In this document: positions 33,483-42,507 of the stretch, piece after piece | How positions within the stretch are numbered: the first letter of the stretch is position 1 | Layout: each line of letters begins with the position of its first letter | Source of the DNA: Flagellimonas aurea | GTDB lineage: Bacteria; Bacteroidota; Bacteroidia; Flavobacteriales; Flavobacteriaceae | Assembly: GCF_017313785.1 (NCBI RefSeq) | Contig: NZ_JAFLNL010000013.1 | Location: forward strand, 50,557 to 114,556 | Reading direction: 5' to 3' | Length of the DNA: 64,000 nt | The notes under the pieces: model-generated | What the model saw: only the letters and a program-made list of their open reading frames with translations | What the model was told of the DNA's origin: nothing | Database searches by the model: none | Translations under genes and position numbers: made by a program

Positions 33483-34295
33483 ATGGAGCTGAGGCGGACT
33501 TTAATGAATAAAATGTTTAAACCCTATCCTATGCACATACAGTTATGGCGCAATGCCACCATCCAGATTGCAGTCGGAAAAACCAACATACTGATCGACC
33601 CCATGCTGGGAGAAAAAGGAGCGGTCGGTCCTTTTCCCTTTACCAATGATCAACGTGAAAATCCATTGGTCCCCTTGCCCTTCTCTGAAGAGGAACTAAG
33701 AAAAAAACTGAAATGCATTGATGCCGTCTTTGTTTCGCATCTGCATCCGGACCATTGGGATGAGGCAGCCATTCGTTTAATCGAGAAGACAACCACAATC
33801 ATATGCCCTGAACCTTTGGCAAAAACCATAGCTTCTTATGGCTTTCAAAATATTGATTTACTCAAAGACCAAATAATACGTGATGACATTCAGCTCCATT
33901 TGACCAATGGACAGCATGGCACCGGTGACATAGGGAAACATATGGGTCAGGTCAACGGAATCGTACTTGAGCACCTTAGTCAAAAACTTTATATCGCAGG
34001 GGATACCATATGGTGCCCTGAGGTTAAGGAAGCCATCAATAAACACCGGCCCCAACATATCATTGTGGCTGGTGGTGCAGCCACCTTTGCCATCGGAGAC
34101 CCCGTCACCATGACAGGGGAAGACATCAAAGCGCTTTGTGAATACGCGCCAAAGTCATCCATTTGGATAACCCATATGGAGGCGGTAAGTCCATGCAGGG
34201 AGGATAGGACCATGCTTACTGAATATCTAAAGTCCCATGGGCTTTTAAATCAGTGCAAAATATTGGCCGATGGCGAGGAAGTAGAGTTAAATTGA
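33483..34295 (+). CDS. UlaG-like metallo-beta-lactamase-fold hydrolase
   Basis: A 270-residue MBL-fold enzyme with the metal-binding signature SHLHPDHWDE and further ligands in TNGQHGTG, AGDTIW and THMEAV near the C-terminus, as in the L-ascorbate-6-phosphate lactonase (UlaG)/YtnP-like subgroup. Real substrates in this subgroup are diverse. Divergent from the HxlR regulator; a TTG-N20-TAGGTTTA promoter candidate lies at 33421-33451. In-frame ATGs at 33504 and 33513 are possible starts. The regulator-enzyme pair could respond to a reactive electrophile or quinone (inference from HxlR families). Confidence 0.82.
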   Translation: MELRRTLMNKMFKPYPMHIQLWRNATIQIAVGKTNILIDPMLGEKGAVGPFPFTNDQRENPLVPLPFSEEELRKKLKCIDAVFVSHLHPDHWDEAAIRLIEKTTTIICPEPLAKTIASYGFQNIDLLKDQIIRDDIQLHLTNGQHGTGDIGKHMGQVNGIVLEHLSQKLYIAGDTIWCPEVKEAINKHRPQHIIVAGGAATFAIGDPVTMTGEDIKALCEYAPKSSIWITHMEAVSPCREDRTMLTEYLKSHGLLNQCKILADGEEVELN

Positions 34296-34517
34296 ACGGA
34301 GTTCTCCATTTGAAGAGGTGCCAGTGAAAAAACCATACCTTCTTCAACCTCCCCCCTCCTAAGGTTGTAGACCTATTTCATGGAAAACAACCCTATTGCA
34401 CATGGCACTACCTAAAGCAGTGAGGCGGTGATTCGATTATATTATAAACGAAAAACCGAACCGCAACCGCATATGCATCGTGCAAAGAAGTGCTTTGGAA
34501 AATCGGTATCCAAGGGT

Positions 34518-35414
34518 TTAATGGCGCGTAAAAAGCTTCGGTTCCAATATCCTATTTGGTCCCTTGCTTTCCCATTTGGTATTAGAACCCCAAGTGGGCC
34601 TATGATACCTTTTCCCTTTCAACACCAGTTTGCGACTGCCGCTTTTTTCCTGTAGCTCTATCATTAGACGTTCCTTACCGCTCAAGGTAAACTTGGGTAC
34701 CACATAAACAAAACGCTCCACATGGCCTACCTTGACAATGGAAAGCTTGTTATATCTGTAAATTGGTTCCAGAGAAAGTTTCTGATAAGAGGACTTCTTT
34801 CTTCGGTTCCCATTCACCTTGAACAGCTGGACAAAATCCACCTCAAAATCAATATCGGACCTGTTTTCAATCTCAAGAACGATATAGGTTTCCTTACCAA
34901 AATAGGACACATCACGAAGTCGAAGGACCATGCCATCCTTGCGTTTGGCCTTCATCACGGTAGTATTTCGTTCCAAAAAATAGCAGCTGGCCTTGCGATA
35001 CTGAAGACTGTCCGACGGTGTAACGGTTTGGAATCTTCTTCTTTTCTTTTGGGCCATTTCATCCTTACGCTTTTCGGGCAGGACATTGCCAATAGCCTCG
35101 CTCTCATTGATAAACCTATGGCTTTCCTTTAGCTGTTTTCGATAGGCCAGATAATAGGAATAGGCCAGACCATCCTCGGTCACCACCAGCAGATTGCTGT
35201 CAGAACCTTGGTTTCCTTGCAAAAGTCCTACCCTTTCGGGAGTTTCTTTGTTATAGCCTAATCTATAATTGGAATGCCCAGTGACAGCCCGTGATATCGA
35301 CTTTGGGAATATCAGGGACAAAACATGGGTGTCGTTGACATATAAAGTGTCCGCTTGGGCATTAGCCGTAGCAATTGACCAAAAAAGCACCAGTAAATAT
35401 TGAAGCATTTTCAT
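34518..35414 (-). CDS. traN: Conjugative transposon protein TraN (intact operon)
   Basis: A 298-residue exported protein with signal peptide ending at TANAQA and the DUF4138/TraN core (HVLSLIFPKSISRAVTGHSNYRLGYN, then the C-terminal RFVYVVPKFTLSGKERL). It has a basic tail of about 35 residues beyond the end of the copy at 1796-2581. Its ATG overlaps the traM stop. It is the last gene of the second tra operon; no traO, traP or traQ follows. Confidence 0.86.
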   Translation of the reverse strand: MKMLQYLLVLFWSIATANAQADTLYVNDTHVLSLIFPKSISRAVTGHSNYRLGYNKETPERVGLLQGNQGSDSNLLVVTEDGLAYSYYLAYRKQLKESHRFINESEAIGNVLPEKRKDEMAQKKRRRFQTVTPSDSLQYRKASCYFLERNTTVMKAKRKDGMVLRLRDVSYFGKETYIVLEIENRSDIDFEVDFVQLFKVNGNRRKKSSYQKLSLEPIYRYNKLSIVKVGHVERFVYVVPKFTLSGKERLMIELQEKSGSRKLVLKGKRYHRPTWGSNTKWESKGPNRILEPKLFTRH

Positions 35415-36328
35415 AGGATTTGATTTTCTGATTTGAGTATGAGTTGATAACCATCATGAACGGTAACACGCACGGTACGATTGGAGCGTCGGAACACCTG
35501 TTTGATGCCTCCCAATTGGGGCATGCCCGGAAGGCTGATATCCTGAACAGCATCGTCCAGCACCTCTCGTGTTGCTTCTTCGCGATAACTGTTCTCCACA
35601 TAGATACCTTCTCCCCCGTCCATGGTATCGTAGGCCTTTAAACAGACAGGATGCTGGCCGATATGGTCAATGGACAGAAAGACCCGATTGGCCCGAAAGG
35701 AGACAAAGCCATAGAGCAAGGTGTTCCGCTTAAAAAGCCTACTGTTGAATACAACATCTTCCATTAACCGAAGCTCAAGACGGTTTTTGGCCCGCACCCG
35801 TTGCTCACCGTTAATTACGGCCTTAATGGCAACGGGAGGTTGAACACTATCAGGCTGAAGTATTTCAGAGCCAAAAAAAGCGGTATGGGCCTTGGAAAAA
35901 TCAATGGGTTTTGGTTTTGGCTTTGGGTCGGGGTTTTCAGTTTTGATGTTACCTCTTTGTTGGGTTTTTATTTTAGGCTTTCGGTAAGTGCCCGCCCCAT
36001 AATCAATACGTCCCTCCCTATAGATGCTGTCCACAATACGCCGGCGCTGTTCTTCCTGTAATTCCGGGTCGTAGGTCCCGGTGGAATCAATATACTCTTC
36101 CCCGTACAGACTGGGCTTTGTTCGTTCGCGTTCGTCCTTGATGGCGTCGACGGCCTCTAGCTTTGAGCTGAACTCTTCTGGTTCCTCTACCAGTTCCGGC
36201 ACCCTTGGTTGCCTTATCTCCTCATCTTTCGAGGTTTCCCCCATCTGCAGGGCATAGAGAATAATAAACCCACAAATGCTGATAAGCAGCCCTATAAACA
36301 ACAATTTGTTTCTATCCAGTTTCATCAT
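35411..36328 (-). CDS. traM: Conjugative transposon protein TraM (intact operon)
   Basis: A 305-residue protein with an N-terminal anchor (MMKLDRNKLLFIGLLISICGFIIL region) and the TraM C-terminal domain (VKAVINGEQRV-like block, and GMPQLGGIKQVFRRSNRTV near the end). A Lys/Pro-rich linker (KPKPKPIDFS) spans about residues 135-150. The start at 36328 is four bases after the traK stop. A longer frame to 36373 overlaps traK and is rejected. Probably the VirB10-like core component. Confidence 0.86.
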   Translation of the reverse strand: MMKLDRNKLLFIGLLISICGFIILYALQMGETSKDEEIRQPRVPELVEEPEEFSSKLEAVDAIKDERERTKPSLYGEEYIDSTGTYDPELQEEQRRRIVDSIYREGRIDYGAGTYRKPKIKTQQRGNIKTENPDPKPKPKPIDFSKAHTAFFGSEILQPDSVQPPVAIKAVINGEQRVRAKNRLELRLMEDVVFNSRLFKRNTLLYGFVSFRANRVFLSIDHIGQHPVCLKAYDTMDGGEGIYVENSYREEATREVLDDAVQDISLPGMPQLGGIKQVFRRSNRTVRVTVHDGYQLILKSENQIL

Positions 36329-36332
36329 GACA

Positions 36333-36950
36333 CTAATTGTTTTCTGGTTCAAGTTGACGGAGGGAATCTTCAAAAAAATCGGTAATCAACAGTCCATGTG
36401 GATTGTGTGGAAAGTTCCTGTCCACTACAATAAGTTCGCCTGAGGTAACCAATTGGTAGCGGTCCGTGACCGCTCCTCGATGGACCTCAAACACCGTCCT
36501 CGCCCTAAAACGATAAGGCTCCTTGTCCAAGTCCAGTTCAATGTCCACCTGTGCAACCTCTTGCCGCAAGGAAAACTGCAACAGACGGTTATAGACCCCA
36601 TCCGACTTTTTTTGTCGGTAAATAGCATCCACCGAAGCGTCCCCTAGCCACAAGGCCTTATCCAGATGGTCGCGGTAATTGCTATCATCAATACCATAAA
36701 AAAGCCGGTGGAACAGATCAATATGGGCCAAAGCCTCCACCTCCCGTTTCTCTTCTTGGCCGACCAGCTGCAATGGCAGTATCGTGCCTTCCGCATCTAT
36801 CGCAAAGGCAGCGTTCAATAATTTCTCTTGATAATGGTACAGTAGTCCCATCGAAATGCCGCTTGTCAAGAGACAGAAAACGACCACGGCCAACACTATA
36901 AAACGGTTCAGGCGCAATACGTCGGTAATGTTTTTGTATACTTTTTTCAT
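36333..36950 (-). CDS. traK: Conjugative transposon protein TraK (intact operon)
   Basis: A 205-residue single-pass membrane protein: MKKVYKNITDVLRLNRFIV, then a helix to about residue 37, then the VirB8-like domain with EVEALAHIDLFHRLFYGIDDSNY and the ending FPHNPHGLLITDFFEDSLRQLE. It is collinear with the copy at 3491-4117. No traL-type gene (DUF3989) follows in either operon, which distinguishes both from CTnDOT. Confidence 0.89.
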   Translation of the reverse strand: MKKVYKNITDVLRLNRFIVLAVVVFCLLTSGISMGLLYHYQEKLLNAAFAIDAEGTILPLQLVGQEEKREVEALAHIDLFHRLFYGIDDSNYRDHLDKALWLGDASVDAIYRQKKSDGVYNRLLQFSLRQEVAQVDIELDLDKEPYRFRARTVFEVHRGAVTDRYQLVTSGELIVVDRNFPHNPHGLLITDFFEDSLRQLEPENN

Positions 36951-36979
36951 ATCGGTTTGTTTTCAATAATGATTATGGA

Positions 36980-37804
36980 TTAGGCGCCCCCAGCAAAAAG
37001 TCGGAAGGTGAAGGTGGTCGCCCGTTTATAGAGCTTGAACTTCAGCAGTACAATAAACCCTATCCCCGCCAGTTCGATCAAGGGGCCGAACAGCTCGCTG
37101 CCAAAGTCCGTTCCAAAGAGATTGGGCCAAAAATTGTCCGTGATTTCTTGATAGAGGGCATTGACAAAGACATTGACCAAAAAGAAGGCCGGGACGATCA
37201 TATACACCGCTGCATACAAGCGGAAGAAGCGATAGCCCATTTCCCTGAACTTCTCAAAGACCGCCATACTAATGACCAAGGGGAAAAAGGCCTGCATCAC
37301 CCCAAGGATAAAATAACGTTCGGCCAAAAAGAGCGGATAGATGAACAGATCCAACACCCAAAGCACCAAACTCCCGGCCCAAGCCAGGGTCCTTAAACCT
37401 ATCAAGGGTGTGGCCAGCCATTCGTACAATAGGCCCATGGCCTTGGTGGCCGCATCCAAGAGACCTGTCTCCTCCTCGACTTCCACTTCCTGAAGGGCAA
37501 GTGGCAATAGTTCAGGTGCCGTATCCCTATATTGGCTCTCAATTGCCACTAAAATGGTGTCAAAGGCGCCCAACACTTCTGTTGAGAACAACACCACCAA
37601 TACCACCGCAAAATTCCGAATCAGATCGCTAGGCGTCAGTCCCCAAGTGAGTCCTGTGCGCATCGCTCCGCCCTCATAATACTTTTTGATGATATTGACC
37701 AAAAAGAACAGTATGGCCAAGGCCTTCATCCCACCAATGGTGTAGGTGGCAAAACTGCTGTCCTTGATGGTCTGGAAGACCGCATCCACATATTCAAGTC
37801 CCAT
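36980..37804 (-). CDS. traJ: Conjugative transposon protein TraJ (intact operon)
   Basis: A 274-residue multi-pass membrane protein, VirB6-like in topology, with MGLEYVDAVFQTIKDSSF at the start and hydrophobic blocks IRNFAVVLVVLFSTEVLGAF and AWAGSLVLWVLDLFIYPLFLAERYF. The start lacks the six-residue MAGYFL lead of the other copy. Eleven bases separate it from traI. Confidence 0.88.
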   Translation of the reverse strand: MGLEYVDAVFQTIKDSSFATYTIGGMKALAILFFLVNIIKKYYEGGAMRTGLTWGLTPSDLIRNFAVVLVVLFSTEVLGAFDTILVAIESQYRDTAPELLPLALQEVEVEEETGLLDAATKAMGLLYEWLATPLIGLRTLAWAGSLVLWVLDLFIYPLFLAERYFILGVMQAFFPLVISMAVFEKFREMGYRFFRLYAAVYMIVPAFFLVNVFVNALYQEITDNFWPNLFGTDFGSELFGPLIELAGIGFIVLLKFKLYKRATTFTFRLFAGGA

Positions 37805-37815
37805 ATCGTTCTAGT

Positions 37816-38421
37816 TTAATAGTTGGGTTTCCTGTCCTTGAACAAGGCCTGCATCTTCCGAAAGGAAATGATCATGTCATACCGTTTTTTCCGATGCTTG
37901 ATATCGGCCAACATTTTTCGGGATTCCACCCGTTGGGCCTCCAATATGTCCAGCCGTTCGGCGTCGGTCATGTTTAAAAAGTCATTGCTGAGCACGTGCC
38001 CCATAAAATCCAATTGGTCCAGGGAATGTTCCATGATACCGTTGAAGGCATTTGATATAATCTCGACTTCATCGCCATGGATATAAGGGGAGTTCAAGAC
38101 TTCCCTCAGATCGTCCCGGACCATCTCAAAGAGTTGTTCGTTGTTGCGGGTAATGTCCCGGACCGCTTGGTACTGCCTCACCGCATTGTTGACCTTTTCT
38201 ATCTTTTCTCGTACCGCATTGAGCTGTTCCACCATCTTTAATAATTCCGCGGTCTGCTTGGCGGATTCAACCAGCTGTTTGGCCAAGGATATAAAGTTGG
38301 TATTGTCGTACACCGGCATCCCCTGGGCCGTAGCACGGCCGGGCCATAAAAGCAGGAGGGTCAGGGCCACAATGATTGAAAAGGGCACCTTCTTCATGGA
38401 TTGGTTTTTAGTTGTTTTCAT
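37816..38421 (-). CDS. traI: Conjugative transfer protein TraI (DUF4141, intact operon)
   Basis: A 201-residue exported helical protein with the hallmark TAQGMPVYDNTNFIS after its signal peptide. I start at the ATG at 38421, which gives the same length as the copy at 4967-5572 and a 14-base overlap with traG; the ATG at 38397 (MKKVPFSII) would give a more standard signal peptide and is a real alternative. The longer frame extending to 38583 lies inside traG and has no homology. Confidence 0.83.
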   Translation of the reverse strand: MKTTKNQSMKKVPFSIIVALTLLLLWPGRATAQGMPVYDNTNFISLAKQLVESAKQTAELLKMVEQLNAVREKIEKVNNAVRQYQAVRDITRNNEQLFEMVRDDLREVLNSPYIHGDEVEIISNAFNGIMEHSLDQLDFMGHVLSNDFLNMTDAERLDILEAQRVESRKMLADIKHRKKRYDMIISFRKMQALFKDRKPNY

Positions 38422-40834
38422 GTTGCAGTGTTTTCTGATGGATGAATGCTTGGATGGCCAACTCCATATTATGGGCCTTTTCATAAAGCGCCATAATGGC
38501 CCGGTTTTCGGTACCGTCGGTGAGGTAGGCGGCATAGGCCTCTGGGGGCACTTCCAAGCGGTAGATATTGCTCTCTGACCCAATCTTGATAAAGATCTCC
38601 GTGTACTTGCGTTCGCCTTTCAGGTCGTTCCTGATGGACCGGAGCTGGTTCAGGTCGTGGGCGCTCAAATTGAGGCGTTGCCGGAGCACATCATAGCCCT
38701 TTTCGTTCCGCAGGCTATAGATGACCTGGGTATTCTCCAAGATGGTGGCCGAGGTATGGTTCTCTGGCAATTGGTTGATGGACTGCAGTACAATGCCAAT
38801 GGCGCCGTTCTGCTTTCTGATGGCCTGATAGTAAAACTCCACGCTCTCCAGAACATTGGGAAACTTGAGCTGTTTGGCAAATTCATCGAATAGGATGATG
38901 CCCCGCTCGCTTCGGTTTTGCCAAATGGTCCGTTGGATGGCAGACTTGATGAGCTTGAGCATCACGGACAAGACCTCACGGTTGTCCCTGACCTCGTCCA
39001 ATTCGAATATGATCAGCCGCTTGTCTTCCAATCGGTGAGATCGGTCCTCCCCGACCTTAAAAAGAAAGCTGTAAATGCCATCGCCCACATACTCGGAAAG
39101 GATGTGCAAAAAATTGGTCAGGTTGAAATAACCGGGGTCAATGCCCAAGGTTTCCAATAACGTATTTTGGTGTTCTTGGATGTAGGTATACAGCCCTTCG
39201 AGCGAATGCCCCTCCTTGACCTTTTCATAATAGGAACGAAGGATTTTCTTCAGGGCCACCTGCTGTGCCTTGCCCATAGCATCGCTGGAAGCATAGAGCT
39301 CCATCAAAAAATTCGTAAGGTCCTCCAGCCACTCCGCGGCGACACCGTCGCCAGGGGTTTTATAAAAGGGATTGATGCCGAGGTCTTTACCGGGTTCGTA
39401 TTTGAGGATGATGTGTTCTTCCGGATATAATTGGGCAAACTTGGCGTAACTACCGCCCAAATCGATGATAACTAAGCGGACGTCCTGCTCAAAATACTGC
39501 CGTAGGATATTATTGGCCAAAAAGGACTTGCCCTCTCCCGTAGGAGCGAATATGGCAAAGTTCCGGGCCTTGATACGATGCTTTCCCTCGTCCCATACAT
39601 CCTTGACCACTGGTATGTTTTCCAGACGGTCATTGAAAATGATTCCCTTTTTATCAGAGCGATAATTCGTGGAATTGATCCATAGACAGAGTGCATGTTT
39701 TAGATCGGTGACATAAAGGTCGGTATCGCCAAAATTGGAGGAAAACAAGGGATAGCTGTTGAGTACATAATGGATACGTGACTTGCTCACTGGACTGTAC
39801 GGTTGAATATCCAATTCCTTGAAACGGGCAGTGAGTTCCGACAACGATCGATCCAAACCCTTTTCACTCTTGGCCCAGCAAAGCACGTTCAATTGGCCCC
39901 TGATGATCAATGATGAATCATCTTGGTTGAGCTTGGAAAGGGTATCCGATACCCTATCATATAGCAGTTTGTTCCGAGAACCGAAATTGCTGCTCTTGGA
40001 GAGTTCCTCCAACCGTTTTTCGAGAAGTCTGCGCCATTTGTGCCGATCATCCAAATGGATGATCTGGTTGACGATATGATTTCCAGGAAAGGTAAGCCCG
40101 AACCCATCGATAAAACCTTGGTGGAACAAAAACCCATCTGCGGTATATTGTTCGTTGGGCCGACTGGTCTGCACGGTATCCCCAAAACAAGCTTCATTGT
40201 TCACGGCCATGGCCCCAAACCGATGCTCGCCGACCTGGACCCTGTCCTTTTCCAATACCATGTCCGTATCGAATCCTTCGTTAAACCCATTGAAATAGGC
40301 ATCCGTATATTGGATCATAGCGGCCTGATTGAACGGCAATAGTTTGAGTTTTGGGGAATTGTTGAGATATCCAACCGCATCCCTGACCGCTTTGCCGAAC
40401 TCTTCCACTTGTTCCCCAAGGGTCTGCGGTAACTTTTTGGATACTTTGGCAAAGGGATTGATCAGCGCGGAGCTATTGATGGCCCTGTTCTTGGGCCAGA
40501 TAAAAAAGATCAGGGATTTATGGGAAAGGTGTTCCCTGCCCTCAAAATGGTTCCTTGTGGCCTTTGCCAAAAAGGAACTTCCGGGCAGTTGACCGGCATC
40601 ATAAGATACTTTTTGGTAAATATCCTGCTTGTGGATCATAGTACCCACGGGTAAGGATTTCAAGGCTTGGAACCAGTGGCCGTGCAGCTCTTCGAAATCT
40701 GCCTCGGACAATGAATAGATTTCGGGAAGTTCTACCCGGTAAGCGTAGGCAATGTTACCATTGTTGGCCAATACCCTGTTCCGATCGATATCCACGATGG
40801 GATAGCTTTCATGAAAGTTCATCGTAGAGCTCAT
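38408..40834 (-). CDS. traG: TraG conjugation ATPase (VirB4-like)
   Basis: An 808-residue ATPase, complete. It begins MSSTMNFHESYPIVDIDRN, which is the region missing from the remnant copy. Walker A is APTGEGKS at about residue 431-438, Walker B RGIILFDEF at about 645. It energises substrate transfer and pilus biogenesis at the inner membrane. It overlaps traF upstream by 26 bases and traI downstream. Similarity to the remnant is highest around the ATPase motifs and lower in the N-terminal half. Confidence 0.92.
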   Translation of the reverse strand: MSSTMNFHESYPIVDIDRNRVLANNGNIAYAYRVELPEIYSLSEADFEELHGHWFQALKSLPVGTMIHKQDIYQKVSYDAGQLPGSSFLAKATRNHFEGREHLSHKSLIFFIWPKNRAINSSALINPFAKVSKKLPQTLGEQVEEFGKAVRDAVGYLNNSPKLKLLPFNQAAMIQYTDAYFNGFNEGFDTDMVLEKDRVQVGEHRFGAMAVNNEACFGDTVQTSRPNEQYTADGFLFHQGFIDGFGLTFPGNHIVNQIIHLDDRHKWRRLLEKRLEELSKSSNFGSRNKLLYDRVSDTLSKLNQDDSSLIIRGQLNVLCWAKSEKGLDRSLSELTARFKELDIQPYSPVSKSRIHYVLNSYPLFSSNFGDTDLYVTDLKHALCLWINSTNYRSDKKGIIFNDRLENIPVVKDVWDEGKHRIKARNFAIFAPTGEGKSFLANNILRQYFEQDVRLVIIDLGGSYAKFAQLYPEEHIILKYEPGKDLGINPFYKTPGDGVAAEWLEDLTNFLMELYASSDAMGKAQQVALKKILRSYYEKVKEGHSLEGLYTYIQEHQNTLLETLGIDPGYFNLTNFLHILSEYVGDGIYSFLFKVGEDRSHRLEDKRLIIFELDEVRDNREVLSVMLKLIKSAIQRTIWQNRSERGIILFDEFAKQLKFPNVLESVEFYYQAIRKQNGAIGIVLQSINQLPENHTSATILENTQVIYSLRNEKGYDVLRQRLNLSAHDLNQLRSIRNDLKGERKYTEIFIKIGSESNIYRLEVPPEAYAAYLTDGTENRAIMALYEKAHNMELAIQAFIHQKTLQHENN

Positions 40835-41099
40835 AGGACGATATTTTTTTATTGGAGATGATATGGGGGAATGAAACCCCTATTTGTAGCAGTCTTGGTT
40901 CTTGGACCAATTTGAGCAATGTGCCATAGAGTACTGTATTGCCAATGCCCATCAAAATGAGGAGGATTAAATTAAAGGAGAAGATGACCGCTATGAGGGA
41001 GCCCACAACGGCCATCATCTGGAGGGCAAAAAAAGCCACGGGCAATCCAAAGATCAAGGCACGGACACGGATGTTTCGATAAACACTATACTGTTTCAT
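40809..41099 (-). CDS. traF: Conjugative transposon protein TraF (DUF4133)
   Basis: A 96-residue membrane protein with two adjacent hydrophobic segments (LIFGLPVAFFALQMM and VGSLIAVIFSFNLILLILMGIG), fitting the DUF4133/TraF family, which is VirB3-like in size and position between the pilin-like TraE and the VirB4-like TraG. It overlaps traG by 26 bases, suggesting translational coupling. Confidence 0.84.
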   Translation of the reverse strand: MKQYSVYRNIRVRALIFGLPVAFFALQMMAVVGSLIAVIFSFNLILLILMGIGNTVLYGTLLKLVQEPRLLQIGVSFPHIISNKKISSYELYDELS

Positions 41100-41135
41100 A
41101 TCATGTTATTGTTGACTAAAAAAGTTGCTTGTGGC

Positions 41136-41429
41136 TTATACGACAATACCGATGAGATAGGTAAAGATGCCCACGACCGCCCCGGCAATGAGCACAAAGA
41201 CGAGAACACGGGTAATCCCCTTTTTGAGGTCGGCGTTCTCCCCAAAGAAATGGCCCGCGTTGAAAAGAAAGCCTATGAGGAAGATCACGCCCAGGATGAT
41301 GGGGAAAATGGCCCGGATGGTATCCGAGATATCCGCAACCGAATCCTCGATTCCCCCGATTTGGGGATAGCTGGTCTGGGAGATAAGAAGTCCAAGAGCA
41401 AGTACTACTGATTTTTTAAAGTTTTTCAT
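41136..41429 (-). CDS. traE: Conjugative transposon protein TraE (DUF4134, pilin-like)
   Basis: A 97-residue protein starting at the ATG at 41429 (MKNFKKSVVLALGLLI); the longer frame to 41462 adds an unlikely leader. A signal sequence is followed by two transmembrane helices (AIFPIILGVIFLIGFLFNAGHFF and VLVFVLIAGAVVGIFTYLIGI), the VirB2-like pilin arrangement of DUF4134. It is the first gene of the operon; the promoter should lie in the 245-base divergent region shared with the amidase gene. Confidence 0.85.
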   Translation of the reverse strand: MKNFKKSVVLALGLLISQTSYPQIGGIEDSVADISDTIRAIFPIILGVIFLIGFLFNAGHFFGENADLKKGITRVLVFVLIAGAVVGIFTYLIGIVV

Positions 41430-41674
41430 GACCGTTCGTTTTTTGATGGGCCCCAACGCCATACTATGGGAATGGAACCTGTTCGTGATGATTGATTGAA
41501 ATGCCCTTAGAGCTGGTTGTATCGCCCAATGGGATTTCCGATGTGGAATTTCCAGTGATATGGAGAAAAGGCTTTAAAAATCACATTTTTTAACACTTGA
41601 AGCTGTTAATTATTGAAATATTGGCACCAAAATCATCGTATCGCTGGAAATTGTTCAAACAAAAGTCTTCCACT

Positions 41675-42295
41675 ATGAAACTATACCTGTACTCCATATC
41701 AATGTTCGTTTGCTGTTCAACAGCAATGGCGCAAAAGCCCATTGTGGTCATCGACCCCGGCCATGGAGGTCCCGATTCCGGAGCCATTGGGACAAACGGT
41801 GTTTTGGAAAAGGAAGTGGTCTTGGATATAGCCAAACAATGCCTGTTATTGAACCGGAGCCTGTTCCAGGACAGTTTGGAAATCTACCTGACCCGCTATT
41901 CCGATACCTTGGTCTCTTTGGGTACTCGCACTAGGCTGGCTAAGGCACTTGGAGCGGATGCCTTTGTGTCCATCCATTGCAACCAAGCCCCGAATGAGAA
42001 TGCCCAAGGCTTTGAAATCTTTTTGTTCCATGGGCAGGTCAATCCGAAAACCACAATTATGGCCGCCAATTTGGCCGACCAGTTACAGCATCGATTGGGA
42101 ATTTATGACAGGGGTGTCAAATATGACAACTTTCAGGTGTTACGGGATACCCACGGGCAATGCCCCTCCCTCCTTTTGGAAACCGGATTTATCTCAAATA
42201 ATGTGGAAGCTAATTATGCCAAAAGAACGGAAAGTCAGTCCGCTATTGCCCTGGCTCTATTACAATCACTTATTAAATCCTTCTATTATGACTGA
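41675..42295 (+). CDS. N-acetylmuramoyl-L-alanine amidase
   Basis: A 206-residue exported amidase (Amidase_3 fold). After a signal peptide (MKLYLYSISMFVCCSTAMAQ) come the zinc-binding motifs VVIDPGHGGPDSGAIG, LEKEVVLDIA, VSIHCNQA and LLLETGFISN. It would open peptidoglycan locally so that the mating channel can assemble, a common companion of tra operons. The upstream frame to 41597 contains no signal sequence logic and is not used. Divergent from traE. Confidence 0.92.
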   Translation: MKLYLYSISMFVCCSTAMAQKPIVVIDPGHGGPDSGAIGTNGVLEKEVVLDIAKQCLLLNRSLFQDSLEIYLTRYSDTLVSLGTRTRLAKALGADAFVSIHCNQAPNENAQGFEIFLFHGQVNPKTTIMAANLADQLQHRLGIYDRGVKYDNFQVLRDTHGQCPSLLLETGFISNNVEANYAKRTESQSAIALALLQSLIKSFYYD

Positions 42296-42392
42296 ACTGT
42301 TATTGGCCATGACCAAAATATTGAGGAGGCTTTTGTCCGCATGGATAACTTTCATTATAAATGAAGTGAACCAATTTCGGAACAAAGGATAA
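42288..42392 (+). CDS. Possible 34-residue membrane-active peptide
   Basis: A 35-codon frame whose ATG overlaps the amidase stop region by eight bases. The peptide is short, hydrophobic and basic (TKILRRLLSAWITFIINEV), consistent with one amphipathic or membrane helix. The coupled position is the only evidence for expression. Confidence 0.3.
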   Translation: MTELLLAMTKILRRLLSAWITFIINEVNQFRNKG

Positions 42393-42507
42393 AATCCAAT
42401 GAATACTAAATGCTTGGGATGAGCTGATTTTTGGCAAGGTCTCTTTTCAGTTTAAATTTCACCGCTCTTAAAAATCAAAATGACCCTAAATAATTTATCT
42501 TTATGTC

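Noticed and set aside
36333..36373. Longer traM start at 36373
   Set aside because: Overlaps 40 bases of traK and adds residues absent from the other copy; the ATG at 36328 fits better.
38421..38583. Longer traI frame to 38583
   Set aside because: Lies inside traG in another frame and has no signal peptide or homology.
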